Below, piece by piece: positions 46,540-55,630 of a stretch of DNA of 64,000 bases. The stretch's first letter is position 1; each line of letters starts with the position of its first letter. The DNA is from Epiperipatus broadwayi (lineage: Eukaryota > Onychophora > Udeonychophora > Euonychophora > Peripatidae). Below the pieces are notes generated by a model. The model had not been told where the DNA came from. It saw only the letters and a program-made list of their open reading frames with translations, and did no database searches. The stretch spans positions 3,456,901 to 3,520,900 of the forward strand of contig JAQFVV010012507.1 of assembly GCA_028023455.1 (NCBI GenBank), in the 5' to 3' direction. The translations under genes and the position numbers were made by a program.

Positions 46540-47090
46540 CAAGACCTTAGAACCACATGGATTGAATTTGAACACTGGAACTATTACATCTCTGGGTTAT
46601 CTGGTCTCCTAAATGATTTCTATATGTGTGTTTTTTATGTGAAAATTTTCTTATATGAGGTTTTTTATGTAAAGATTGGTTACATGGATGTTTAATATCT
46701 GTGTTTAATTGGTTTATAGATAAATAATTAGTTATAAATTATTGTACTTTGCACTAACTATAATTTTTGATTAAAATGTATAAGTATTTTAGTTTTTAAT
46801 GAATATTAATGTGAGCACAGCTATTTTTAGTATGTGAGCATAGTTTAATTTTTCTATGTATGCACATACGTATATTTTAATTTTTAATTTTGGATTTTTT
46901 AATTTTATATTTATTTTAATTTAAATAGAATTTAAGCTTGATTAGGAGGGAATGTAGTTTTTTTTTGTTTGAATTTTGTCATTGATTGGGTAGATATTCT
47001 GTGTTAGATTTTGTGACCAATCAGGGGGGTTTTGTTAAATTTTTAATCTTTTACCAAATCTGTAATTTTTGATTATCGCCATTTTACTGT
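46540..47090 (+). other. 3' non-coding part of the Penelope-like element
   Basis: T-rich sequence after the ORF stop, with no frame. It leads into the hammerhead-like core at 47095-47150, so it probably forms the 3' untranslated part of the same element. Confidence 0.5.
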
Positions 47091-47160
47091 GTATTTTTTT
47101 CTTTCTGATGAAAACCAGTCCTCTGGTTGAAATATAATATTATTTATTGGATTTATAAGT
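47090..47160 (+). ncRNA. Hammerhead-like core downstream of the Penelope-like ORF
   Basis: CTGATGA (47105-47111) is followed by a strong six-base-pair stem II, AACCAG-TCCT-CTGGTT, and GAAA (47129-47132), after which ATATAAT-type sequence can form a short stem III. Both invariant boxes and stem II are intact. Stem I is poor (TTTCTTT upstream has no good partner), so activity is doubtful. Hammerheads are a known part of Penelope-like element ends, and the position 570 bases after the GIY-YIG stop fits. Confidence 0.5.
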
Positions 47161-47369
47161 CTTTTTTTTTTGTTTTTATATATATTTCCTTTGGTTAGTT
47201 TGTTATATATTAATATTTTGATATATATATATGATAAACAAAAATGCAAGTTAAAAAACTTGCTAACGCTTGTATTTATGTCCACAGATGGCGTTCTACC
47301 AAAAACACCGATCAAGCGTATGTTTTGTTTACATAAACATCAGAGTAGTATTCACTATCTCTAACTATA

Positions 47370-47427
47370 ATTCCACTTTCAGATCATGATTTCAAGCTAT
47401 TTGCTATCATCAGTGAAAGACAGGAAT
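47370..47427 (-). ncRNA. Type I hammerhead ribozyme, family B, minus strand, intact
   Basis: Minus-strand CTGATGA at 47413-47407, stem I CTTTCA/TGAAAG plus ATTCC/GGAAT, stem II AGC-AAATA-GCT, GAAA, stem III ATC-AT-GAT. Predicted cut between 47382 and 47381. Confidence 0.82.
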
Positions 47428-47593
47428 AAAGAAACTAGATCTAAACACAAACTCTGAGCATTTATGAAACAATTTCTATTCAGCTTGCTATGCTGAGTTT
47501 GAAGACATTACGTGTCTAAAAAATTCACGCTTGCAAGCTGAATAGAAATTGTTTCATAAACGCTCAGAGTTTGTGTTTAGATCTAGTTTCTTT

Positions 47594-47651
47594 ATTTCTG
47601 TCTTTCACTGATGATAGCAAATAGCTTGAAATCATGATCTGAAAGTGGAAT
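47594..47651 (+). ncRNA. Type I hammerhead ribozyme, family B, intact
   Basis: Core CTGATGA 47608-47614; fold as at 28781 except distal stem I ATTTC/GGAAT has one mismatch. Predicted cut between 47639 and 47640. Confidence 0.82.
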
Positions 47652-47998
47652 TATAGTTAGAGATAGTGAATACTACTCTGACGTTTATGTAAACAAAACA
47701 TACGCTTGATCTGTGTTTTTGGTAGAACGTCATCTGTGGACATAAATACAAGCATTAGCAAGTTTTTTAACTTACATTTTCGTTTATCATAAATGTACCT
47801 TTGAGGTCTTTCTTGCAATGATATAGATTGCAGAGTCTTCTACTATGTGGTGATGCTGAACTGAGATCAGACCCATATAGCTATCTGGTTTGCTATGCTG
47901 AGTTTGAAGACATTACGTGTCTAAAAAATTCACGCTTGCAAGCTGAATAGAAATTGTTTCATAAATGCTCAGAGTTTGTGTTTAGATCTAGTTTCTTT

Positions 47999-48056
47999 AT
48001 TCCTGTCTTTCACTGATGATAGCAAATAGCTTGAAATCATGATCTGAAAGTGGAAT
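47999..48056 (+). ncRNA. Type I hammerhead ribozyme, family B, intact
   Basis: Core CTGATGA 48013-48019 with all stems intact, including distal ATTCC/GGAAT. Predicted cut between 48044 and 48045, 405 bases after the previous one. Confidence 0.84.
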
Positions 48057-48286
48057 TATAGTTAGAGATAGTGAATACTACTCTGACATTTATGTAAACA
48101 AAACATACGCTTGATCGGTGTTTTTGGTAGAACGCCATCTGTGGACATATATATATATATATAAACAAGTTAAACTTGCTAATGCTTGTATTTATGATCA
48201 ATAGTTGGTGTTTTACCAAAAACACCGTCAAAGTGTATGTTTGTTTACATAAACATCAGAGTAAGCATTCACTATCACTTTTGTTA

Positions 48287-48345
48287 GTTCCACATTCAGA
48301 TCATGATTTCAAGCTGATTTGCTATCATCAGTGAAGGATAGGAAT
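48287..48345 (-). ncRNA. Hammerhead ribozyme, family B, minus strand
   Basis: Minus-strand CTGATGA at 48331-48325, stem II AGC-AAATCA-GCT (loop one base longer), GAAA intact. Stem I CCTTCA/TGAATG has one mismatch. Confidence 0.72.
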
Positions 48346-48688
48346 AAGAAACTAGATCTAAACACTAACCCTGAGCATTTATGAAACAATTTCTATTCAG
48401 CTTGCAAGCGTGAATCTTTTAGACACATAATGTCCTCAAACTCAGCATAGCAAGCCAGATAGGTATATGGGTCTGATATCAGTTCAATATCACCACATTG
48501 TAGAAGCCTCTGCAATATATAATATTCCAAGAAAACTTCAAAGGTACATTTATGAAAAACAAAAAAACAAGTTAAACTAGCTAATGCTTGCATTTATGAT
48601 CAATATATGGCGTTTTACCAAAAACATTGACAAAGCATATATTTGTTTACCTAAATGTCAGAGTAAGCATTCACTCTCTCTTTTGTTA

Positions 48689-48747
48689 GTTCCACCTTCA
48701 GATCATGATTTCAAGCTGATTAGCTATCATCAGTGAAGGATAGGAAT
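48689..48747 (-). ncRNA. Hammerhead ribozyme, family B, minus strand
   Basis: Minus-strand CTGATGA at 48733-48727 with stem II AGC-TAATCA-GCT and GAAA. Stem I CCTTCA/TGAAGG is fully paired, so this copy may be active. Confidence 0.75.
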
Positions 48748-49092
48748 AAGAAACTAGATCTAAACACTAACTCCGAATGTTTATGAAACAATTTCTATTC
48801 AGCTTGCAAGCATGAATCTTTTAGACATGTAATGTCTTCAAACTCAGCATAGAAAGCCAGATAGCTATATGGGTCTGATATCAGTTCAGTATCACCACAT
48901 AGTAGAAGCCTCTGCAATATATATCTTTGCAAGAAAACTTCAAAGGTACATTTATGAAAAACAAAAAAAAACAAGTTAAACTTGCTAATGCTTGTATTTA
49001 TGATCAATATATGGCGTTTTATCAAAAACACAATCAAAACCTATGTTTGTTTACATAAATGTCAGAGTAAGCATTCAATATCTCTTTCATTA

Positions 49093-49151
49093 AATCCACA
49101 TTCAGATCATGATTTCAAGCTGTTTTGCTATCATCAGTGAAGGATAGTCAT
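49093..49151 (-). ncRNA. Hammerhead ribozyme, family B, minus strand
   Basis: Minus-strand CTGATGA at 49137-49131, GAAA and stem II intact; stem I CCTTCA/TGAATG with one mismatch. Confidence 0.72.
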
Positions 49152-49238
49152 AAGAAACTAGATCTAAACACTAACTCTGAGCATTTATGAATAGAAAGTT
49201 TCATAAATCTCGGAGTTAGGGTTTAGATTTAGTTTCTT

Positions 49239-49297
49239 ATTCCTATCCTTCACTGATGATAGCAAATCAGCTTGAAATCATGATCTGAAGGTGGAAC
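49239..49297 (+). ncRNA. Type I hammerhead ribozyme, family B, intact
   Basis: Core CTGATGA 49253-49259, stem I CCTTCA/TGAAGG fully paired, stem II AGC-AAATCA-GCT, stem III ATC-AT-GAT. Predicted cut between 49285 and 49286. With the minus copy at 49131 it forms the centre of the second foldback. Confidence 0.8.
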
Positions 49298-49387
49298 TAA
49301 TGAAAGAGGTAGTGAATGCTTACTCTGACATTTATGTAAACAAACATATGCTTTGACAGTGTTTTTGGTAAAACGTCATCTATTGAT

Positions 49388-49413
49388 CATATATATATAT
49401 ATATATATATATA
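49388..49413. repeat. (AT)n microsatellite at the end of the family B array
   Basis: AT run directly following the family B end GTCATCTATTGATCAT. Confidence 0.9.
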
Positions 49414-49414
49414 T

Positions 49415-50930
49415 TCAAAAATTATTTAATATAATGTAATGTAATGATTGTTAATTTATTATGCACACTGCTATTATTTTTAAAAGTAAGTAATTTGGAA
49501 AGACAGTATGTAAGTGATTAAACATCTGCACATAGGCTAAAGGAATTACATATAAATGAGAGGGTGAGAATTAGGTATTATAGTATAATTGAAATATTTC
49601 AATAAGGATTAAAAGAATTGCAATCAACAACTAAAATAAATACCTGAGCTCTAAAACAAATAAATCAGTTATATTTTAATTGAAGATTACTTTATTTTGC
49701 ATAAGTTATTGATAATCGTTTATTATTTATTCTTTTTTTTTTATCCTTATCCTTATATAAATGAATTTGAAAAGTTTGTTGGTTAGTCTAAAGATTTTTT
49801 ACTTTGTATTTTAATTGTTTAAAAATATTTGCTAATTTTCTGTTAACATGAGTAAGTCATAGGAACATCTATATAAATTTTCATTTTTTATATAATCTTG
49901 AATGTACAATATGGAAAGCTAGAATAATAGAATATGTTGTTCAAGAATTTCGTAAAGATTCACGTAATTTTCACTCAATGTAAGTGAAAAAATAGAGCTA
50001 TGATCTAGAGACTTTAGATACAGTCCACCACTATATCATTGCCTTAAATGAAACAACGGAGAAGGATGTTATTAACAAATTAATAAAATTATATATTAAA
50101 AAATAGCAACGCAGTAATGTAATTTTAGATAATCTCAAACAAAATTAAGTAATCAGTAAACCATGTAATTAAATGATAAATTATTTTAAATATGTATGTG
50201 CTAATTAACTTTTTAATTGTAAAATAATTCTATTAAAAGTATATTAGATGTATTAACATTAGTTTGCTTTAACAACGATTTCTTTCTTCCGGACTTATGG
50301 CAATGAATTTTTCAACTCGTTAAAGATGAATTGTTTGGACAAAATGTTCTTTCAATTTAGATTATTGATCGCTTTAAATAAATTGCTTCAAGATGTCGTT
50401 GTTATGATGTTTCTGTTGTAGAAATTTATAAATGAGAAACGAAGTCATAAATATTGATCAATAACTTAACAAATATTTAACTTCAAAAATATTGTATTTA
50501 TATTGATGCGTTTTCCTAATTACTAAATAAAATGTGATTAAATCAATAATTTCTGAAGGATTAAAGTTATGAATTCGTCTTTAGTAATTAAAAATAATAA
50601 TTAATCTATACACCAATCAATAAATAATAAACTAAAATGACAAAAAGATAACGTGATCTTATTATTAATATACAATATTTTATATCATCTTAATACAATT
50701 TCATTTTAATTACCTATTTTATGTTAGTTACATTTGTGTAAATATGTAGAAAATTAATCAGTCTTGTTAATTTATAACATTCACTTTATTAGATTCAAAA
50801 TTTATTAAGAATCAAAAACAATTATTTAACATAAAAATTTAAGTCATTCTCTATATCATTATATTTTAATTACAAATTACTTATCATTAATGACTGAACA
50901 TCTTATTTCCACATTAAAATGAAATATATG
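49415..50930. other. Unassigned AT-rich DNA
   Basis: No frame, repeat or foldback that I can support. Confidence 0.5.
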
Positions 50931-50935
50931 GTGTG

Positions 50936-51431
50936 TTTGAATTCAGACTTTCCACATTAAATGAAAAAAATAGTGTGTTTAAATTCAGACTTTCATATGA
51001 CTTTCAACTATCCATGCTATCTCATACTGCTGACACCCTTGATCCCACACATGTTGAAAAAATAATCACCAATATAGTTATTTTGTGCTAAACCAGCACT
51101 TATCAATTAGTCCAAATTATCATGACTACACATATATACAATCAATACTCAGCTTATATTAAGATAGCCAATCTTCATACTTTAATGGACAGGATTCAAT
51201 CCACTTCATCCTATACCTCTAGAATAAGAAAGTTGGCACCCGTGAGAACTTTGAGCATTCCATCACCAGATTTTCAATGAAGTGTATGGCTGAAGAAATG
51301 TGGGGTGGAGTGGATTGAAGCCTGTCTATTAAAGTATGAAGATTGTCTATTTAATATAGGCTTAGCATTGATTGTATATATGTGTGGAGATGATAATTTG
51401 GACCAACTGATGAGCACTAGTTTAGCATGAA

Positions 51432-51462
<31 letters not shown>

Positions 51463-51556
51463 TGATTATTTATCTTTTCAACATGTATGGGATCAAGGGT
51501 GTCAGCAGTATGAGATAGTGTGGATAATTGAGGGTCATGTGAAAGTCTGAGTTCAA
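50936..51556. mobile_element. Hammerhead family C foldback, older copy
   Basis: The left arm (GAATTCAGACTTTC... CTATCTCATACTGCTGACAC) is the inverse of the right arm (GTGTCAGCAGTATGAGATAG ... GAAAGTCTGAGTTCAAAGCC). The minus hammerhead is decayed (TTGATAA for CTGATGA near 51106-51100); the plus one is kept but carries a microsatellite in stem III (see 51393-51468). The sequence GTGTTTGAATTCAGACTTTC is duplicated in tandem at the left edge. Confidence 0.75.
51393..51468 (+). ncRNA. Hammerhead ribozyme, family C, with an AT microsatellite expanded inside stem III
   Basis: Core CTGATGA 51407-51413 and GAAA 51429-51432, proximal stem I ACCAA/TTGGT. Stem II is weakened (AGCACTAGTTTAGCA). Between GAAA and TTGGT lies an uninterrupted AT run of about 28 bases where other family C copies have 8. 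Because AT repeats are self-complementary, stem III would become a long hairpin rather than be broken. Confidence 0.7.
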
Positions 51557-52019
51557 AGCCCCTGTATATTACATATTGAAGTGCAGGTATGAAAAAATTT
51601 ATATATTAAAATGAAATATGATCTCTATATTTTTATTTTGTAAATGTGACATGTTTGTTTTAAAGCTAAATAAATTCACTGTCAAACTCACATAATATTG
51701 CATACATGCATGAATGTTTGATTTTTTTTCATAAAGAGTTGCAAAATCAGATAAAAATTATCTTTATCTTATATAGCATGTATTGAATGCTAATTAAATA
51801 GTTTAAACAGCATATATAAGTATTTTTATTGATTGTGAATTTATAAAAATTTTAAACAAGTAATATATCTTTATGAATAGTAAATATAAAGATCAGATTA
51901 ATGTAGACAACTGATGCTCAACTTTTTGTTCCCCTGATAATGATTGATTTGATTTTAAATCTATAAATAATTAGAGATACAGATTGACATGTATCTCTGG
52001 CATAATATATATTAAACAA
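51557..52019. other. Unassigned AT-rich DNA
   Basis: No supported feature. Confidence 0.5.
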
Positions 52020-52089
52020 TCCACTGTTATATTTTTTTACATATACCATTTCCAACTTTCTTATGCACCTCAACAATACTATTTTTTAT

Positions 52090-52135
52090 ATCAAAACTTA
52101 TACTTTCGACTATTCTGCAGTCATCATCAGAGCTA
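52090..52135 (-). ncRNA. Hammerhead ribozyme core, family D
   Basis: On the minus strand CTGATGA (52130-52124) is followed by a good stem II, GACT-GCAGAAT-AGTC, and GAAA (52107-52104). Sequence after that (GTATAAGTTTTGATAT) can form stem III of about four pairs. The stem I partner is not clear, so only the core and stem II are firmly supported. The sequence is unrelated to families A-C outside the core. Confidence 0.5.
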
Positions 52136-52310
52136 CAATATTCAAATATATAATCATACAATTAATACATTTTATACACATATTTATATACATAATCAAA
52201 CATACATCTTAACATGACCATTATAAATAATCATTTGTATTTTTTTTATTTTACTCTTAATTAATTTTATTTTAAATTTATTTATAAGTTTTGATATAAA
52301 AAATAGTATT

Positions 52311-52324
52311 GTTGAAATATATAA
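52311..52324. repeat. 14-bp target site duplication, left (family C insertion)
   Basis: GTTGAAATATATAA, matching 54090-54103. Confidence 0.75.
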
Positions 52325-52723
52325 ATATTTGAAACCAGGCACTCTTCACAAACCTGGGAGGCTAATTATAAGTATAGAGGATTTGAACTCAGATTTTTCA
52401 AGCACCCTTCAACTATCCACACTATCTCATCTGATGATGAATACTCAAATCTCATGCTGATGCTAATATTATCGCCATGCCCATGTTGACCTGAAGTCAC
52501 TCTGACCCCTCATGTATAGGACAGTATCCATTAAATGCATATAAGAGAGATGGACAGGATACAAGCTTAATATGTAAATATTTGAAACCAGGCACTCTTC
52601 ACAAACCTGGGAGCTTAATTGTAAGTATAGAGGATTTGAACTCAGATTTTTCAAGCACCCTTCAACTATCCACACTATCACATACAACTGATACACATGA
52701 CCACACACATGTAGAAAAGATTA

Positions 52724-52782
52724 ATAATCACCAATATACTTATTCCGTGCTAAACCAGCACTCATCAATTGGTCCAGACTAT
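52724..52782 (-). ncRNA. Hammerhead ribozyme, family C, minus strand, core mutated
   Basis: The core reads TTGATGA instead of CTGATGA (52768-52762) and the GAAA box is changed to GGAA. Stems remain. Probably inactive. Confidence 0.65.
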
Positions 52783-53200
52783 CATCTCTCACACACATAT
52801 ATAGACAATGCTCAGTTTATATTAAGATAGCAAATCTTCATACTTTAATGGACAGGCTTCAATCCACTGCAACCTCCAACTTTTCAGCCATCCATATCAT
52901 TGAAAATCTGATGATGAAAACTCAAATCTCATGCTGATGCTAATATTATTGCCATGCCCATGTTGACCTGAAGTCACTCTGACCCCTCATGTATAGGACA
53001 GTATCCATTAAATACATATAAGAGGGATGGACAGGATACAAGCTTAATATGTAAATATTTGAAACCAGGCACTCTTCACAAACCTGGGAGCTTAATTGTA
53101 AGTATAGAGGATTTGAACTCAGATTTTCAAGCACCCTTCAACTATCCACACTATCTCATACAACTGATACACATGACCACACACATGTAGAAAAGATTAA

Positions 53201-53259
53201 TAATCACCAATATACATATTTCATGCTAAACCAGCACTCATCAGTTGGTCCAGACTATC
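53201..53259 (-). ncRNA. Type I hammerhead ribozyme, family C, minus strand, intact
   Basis: Minus-strand CTGATGA 53245-53239, stem I ATAGTC/GATTAT and ACCAA/TTGGT, stem II GTGCT-GGTTT-AGCAT, GAAA, stem III ATA-TG-TAT, cut expected after ATA. Confidence 0.83.
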
Positions 53260-53470
53260 ATCTCTCACACATATATATAATCAATGCTCAGTTTATATTA
53301 AGATAGCAAATCTTCATACTTTAATGGACAGGCTTCAATCCACTGCAACCTCCAACTTTTCAGCCATCCATATCATTGAAAATCTGATGATGAAAACTCA
53401 AATCCCATGCTGAATATTATTGCTATCTTAATATAAACTGAGCATTGATTATATATATGTGTGAGAGATG

Positions 53471-53529
53471 ATAGTCTGGACCAACTGATGAGTGCTGGTT
53501 TAGCATGAAATACATATATTGGTGATTAT
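53471..53529 (+). ncRNA. Type I hammerhead ribozyme, family C, intact
   Basis: Distal stem I ATAGTC (53471-53476) with GATTAT (53524-53529), proximal ACCAA with TTGGT. Core CTGATGA 53485-53491, stem II GTGCT-GGTTT-AGCAT, GAAA 53507-53510, stem III ATA-CA-TAT. Predicted cut between 53518 and 53519. Confidence 0.86.
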
Positions 53530-53948
53530 TAATCTTTTCTACATGTGTGTGGTCATGTGTATCAGTTGTATGAGATAGTGTGGATAGTTGAAGGGTGCTT
53601 GAAAATCTGAGTTCAAATCCTCTATACTTACAATTAAGCTCCCAGGTTTGTGAAGAGTGCCTGGTTTCAAATATTTACATATTAAGCTTGTATCCTGTCC
53701 ATCCCTCTTATATGTATTTAATGGATACTGTCCTATACATGAGGGGTCAGAGTGACTTCAGGTCAACATGGGCATGGCAATAATATTAGCATCAGCATGG
53801 GATTTGAGTTTTCATCATCAGATTTTCAATGATATGGATGGCTGAAAAGTTGGAGGTTGCAGTGGATTGAAGCCTGTCCATTAAAGTATGAAGATTTGCT
53901 ATCTTAATATAAACTGAGCATTGATTATATATATATGTGTGAGAGATG

Positions 53949-54007
53949 ATAGTCTGGACCAACTGATGAGTGCTGGTTTAGCATGAAATACATATATTGG
54001 TGATTAT
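53949..54007 (+). ncRNA. Type I hammerhead ribozyme, family C, intact
   Basis: Same fold as the copy at 53471, core CTGATGA 53963-53969. Predicted cut between 53996 and 53997, 478 bases after the preceding cut. Confidence 0.86.
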
Positions 54008-54089
54008 TAATCTTTTCTACATGTGTGTGGTCATGTGTATCAGTTGTATGAGATAGTGTGGATAGTTGAAGGGTGCTTGAAAAATCTGA

Positions 54090-54103
54090 GTTGAAATATA
54101 TAA
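54090..54103. repeat. 14-bp target site duplication, right (family C insertion)
   Basis: GTTGAAATATATAA, matching 52311-52324. The first base or two could also be element sequence (GAGTT versus GAGTTC in internal units). Confidence 0.75.
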
Positions 54104-54150
54104 GTATGTTGAAAATGGCATGGTATGTAAATATAAAAATCAATACATAA

Positions 54151-54810
54151 GAAAAGGAAGGAGAAAATTATATTGTTATATTTTTCTAGAGAAACAGAAA
54201 AGAAGAAATCATTGCTTAATAATTGGTCACATTAGAACTGGATCTTGAATAATATTTTTAGTTCAGCAAAGATTATATATTTGTCAGCATTGTCTCATTA
54301 AATCACTCACTGTAGCTGGTGACTTTCTTATGAAATAGAAAGATATATTTATAAAATCAATAATGATAATATTGATAAAGAAGAAAACAAAATTAATAAT
54401 ATAGTATTTTATTATATTTTTAATATAGATACATGAAATTTCAAACATTTTTGATAGGAAATCTTCAAATTCTGATTTGGTTAATAGTGAACAAGTGACA
54501 ATGTTAGCAATAAAATATATTTGTAGTTAATAATCATGTAATTATTTAGTGGACTATTTTCATCATCTAGCCTAATTGTTAAATGTTTTTTTTAGAAAAA
54601 TTCAGACTTCATTTATAATTTTCCAAATACATTTTACTATTAACCATAACATATTATTATATAGCACAATATTTTCAATTAAATTTTTCTGTTTCTTTAT
54701 TTAAATATGCCTGGATTGACAAATGAGAATGTTAGCATAGGAATCAAATGGGTGACTTTTGGATGAATACTGACTTTAAAGTGACACTAAATATTTAATT
54801 TTATATGTTA
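54151..54810. other. Unassigned AT-rich DNA
   Basis: No gene. The stretch 54545-54640 (GTGGACTATTTTCATCATCT ... CATTTATAATTTTCCAAATACA) is a degraded relative of the palindrome at 19392-19578. Confidence 0.45.
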
Positions 54811-54932
54811 TTCTAACCAACTAGCTATCATAGATAACAATCAGTAGAAAATATATATTTATTTATAAAAATTCTAACCAACTAGATATCATAGATAACA
54901 ATCAGTAGAAAATATATATTTATTTATAAAAA
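54811..54932. repeat. Two-copy 61-bp tandem duplication
   Basis: TTCTAACCAACTAGCTATCA ... starting at 54811 repeats from 54872 with a single visible base change (GCTATC/GATATC), so it is recent. Confidence 0.92.
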
Positions 54933-55345
54933 TTCTGATTTTTCTTGTTTGTAAGTCAGGTTAATGGGTAATTTTCAAACATTATGAATTATCACATTAG
55001 ATTGATGTACTGTTTTATTTGATATTACATGTGATCAGTTTCCTACTTTTACCTCTTTACCCTATAAGTCAATCCAACATAATAATCATTAATGTTTGGA
55101 AACCTTTCATTACCTTTATCTTTAAAAAGATGAAATAGAGACATTATAAGAACAATTATAGAAAATATATAAAAATTTTATTGAGTAGTCTAGTTTGTTA
55201 GAAACTCATCTTAAAATTTCAGTATTAAAAAATCTAAAGGTCACCAGTTTAATTGGCCTGTTATTACAAACCATTTATTATTAAATTAGAAGCACTATGA
55301 ATGATAAATAAAAAAGGTTTAAGTCTAAAAATATATTACAATTGT
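54933..55345. other. Unassigned AT-rich DNA
   Basis: No supported feature. Confidence 0.5.
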
Positions 55346-55630
55346 ATTCATAGTGGAATTTTTATTCCTTGACGAATTGAGATTGTTTGTTTTCATAGAT
55401 TTATATCCAGTTGCTTTAGCAATTAGTCTGATAACATTCTCTATGTTTGGATTATCCAAGAATCTCATTTGTATATCTGAGATGAGTTCTATCATTGGAT
55501 TATTTCAGCTGCCTCCCATGAATTGAGGTCCAAATCCTAAGATGGTCTTTTTTTACTGGGTGAACTACGTAAATCTATGAAAGCAAATAATCTCAATTGG
55601 GCAAAGGATATAAATGCCACTAAGTATAAG
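55346..55630. mobile_element. Small foldback/MITE with about 65-bp inverted repeats
   Basis: The left arm AGTGGAATTTTTATTCCTTG, continuing AATTGAGATTGTTTG and TTTTCATAGATTTA, is matched inverted by the right arm TAAATCTATGAAAGCAAATA, AATCTCAATTGGGCAAAGGA, TATAAATGCCACT. The 150-bp centre (CCTCCCATGAATTGAGGTCC region) is not palindromic and is less AT-rich. No ORF and no unambiguous target duplication. Family unknown. Confidence 0.7.

Larger units (their letters stand above)
47228..49390. mobile_element. Hammerhead family B insertions: two adjacent inverted arrays of about 405-bp monomers
   Basis: First array 47228-48148: one minus monomer, then plus monomers with hammerheads at 47608 and 48013 (period 405). 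It ends in CATCTGTGGACAT joined to an AT run. Second array from 48168 to 49390: three minus hammerheads (48331, 48733, 49137; periods 402 and 404), then a plus one (49253), again ending at an AT run. The second array is more diverged from the first than its own monomers are from each other, so they are separate insertions. Landmarks are GCTTGCAAGCTGAATAGAAA, TTTGAAGACATTACGTGTCT and GTTTACATAAACATCAGAGT. Non-coding; short frames at 48231, 48593 and 49037 on the minus strand are by-products. Confidence 0.82.
52325..54089. mobile_element. Hammerhead family C insertion: inverted array of about 478-bp monomers
   Basis: Two minus-oriented units (hammerheads at 52768 and 53245, period 477) are joined head to head at about 53410-53425 to two plus-oriented units (53485 and 53963, period 478). 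A 14-bp direct repeat bounds the array. Landmarks in each unit are AAACCAGGCACTCTTCACAA, GACCTGAAGTCACTCTGACC and CTTTAATGGACAGGCTTCAA. A B-box-like GAGTTCAAATCC sits about 125 bases after the hammerhead in the plus units. The same short frame (about 62 codons) appears at 52708, 53134 and 53595 only because the DNA is repeated. The arms are nearly identical, so this is one of the youngest insertions here. Confidence 0.87.
52020..54150. mobile_element. Foldback element, family D, split by a family C insertion
   Basis: The left arm (52020-52107: ACATATACCATTTCCAACTT, CAACAATACTATTTTTTATA, TCAAAACTTATACTTTC) has its inverse in two pieces: 52281-52324 (ATAAGTTTTGATATAAAAAA, TAGTATTGTTGAAATATATA) and 54104-54150 (TATGTTGAAAATGGCATGGT). 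The family C array 52325-54089 lies between those pieces, so D was there first. The minus strand of the left arm has a separate hammerhead core. Non-coding. Confidence 0.7.

Noticed and set aside
52469-53783. A conserved frame of about 62-80 codons appearing three times (52708 and 53134 minus, 53595 plus)
   Set aside because: It is repeated because the family C monomer DNA is repeated and inverted. The equivalent frame is not open in the older family C copies, and the peptide has no recognisable domain.
24675-54089. Tandem monomer arrays considered as CRISPR or as ordinary satellite DNA
   Set aside because: No short repeat/spacer pattern exists. The monomers are 400-480 bp, only two to three per run, inverted, and bounded by target duplications in two cases, which fits insertions rather than a satellite.
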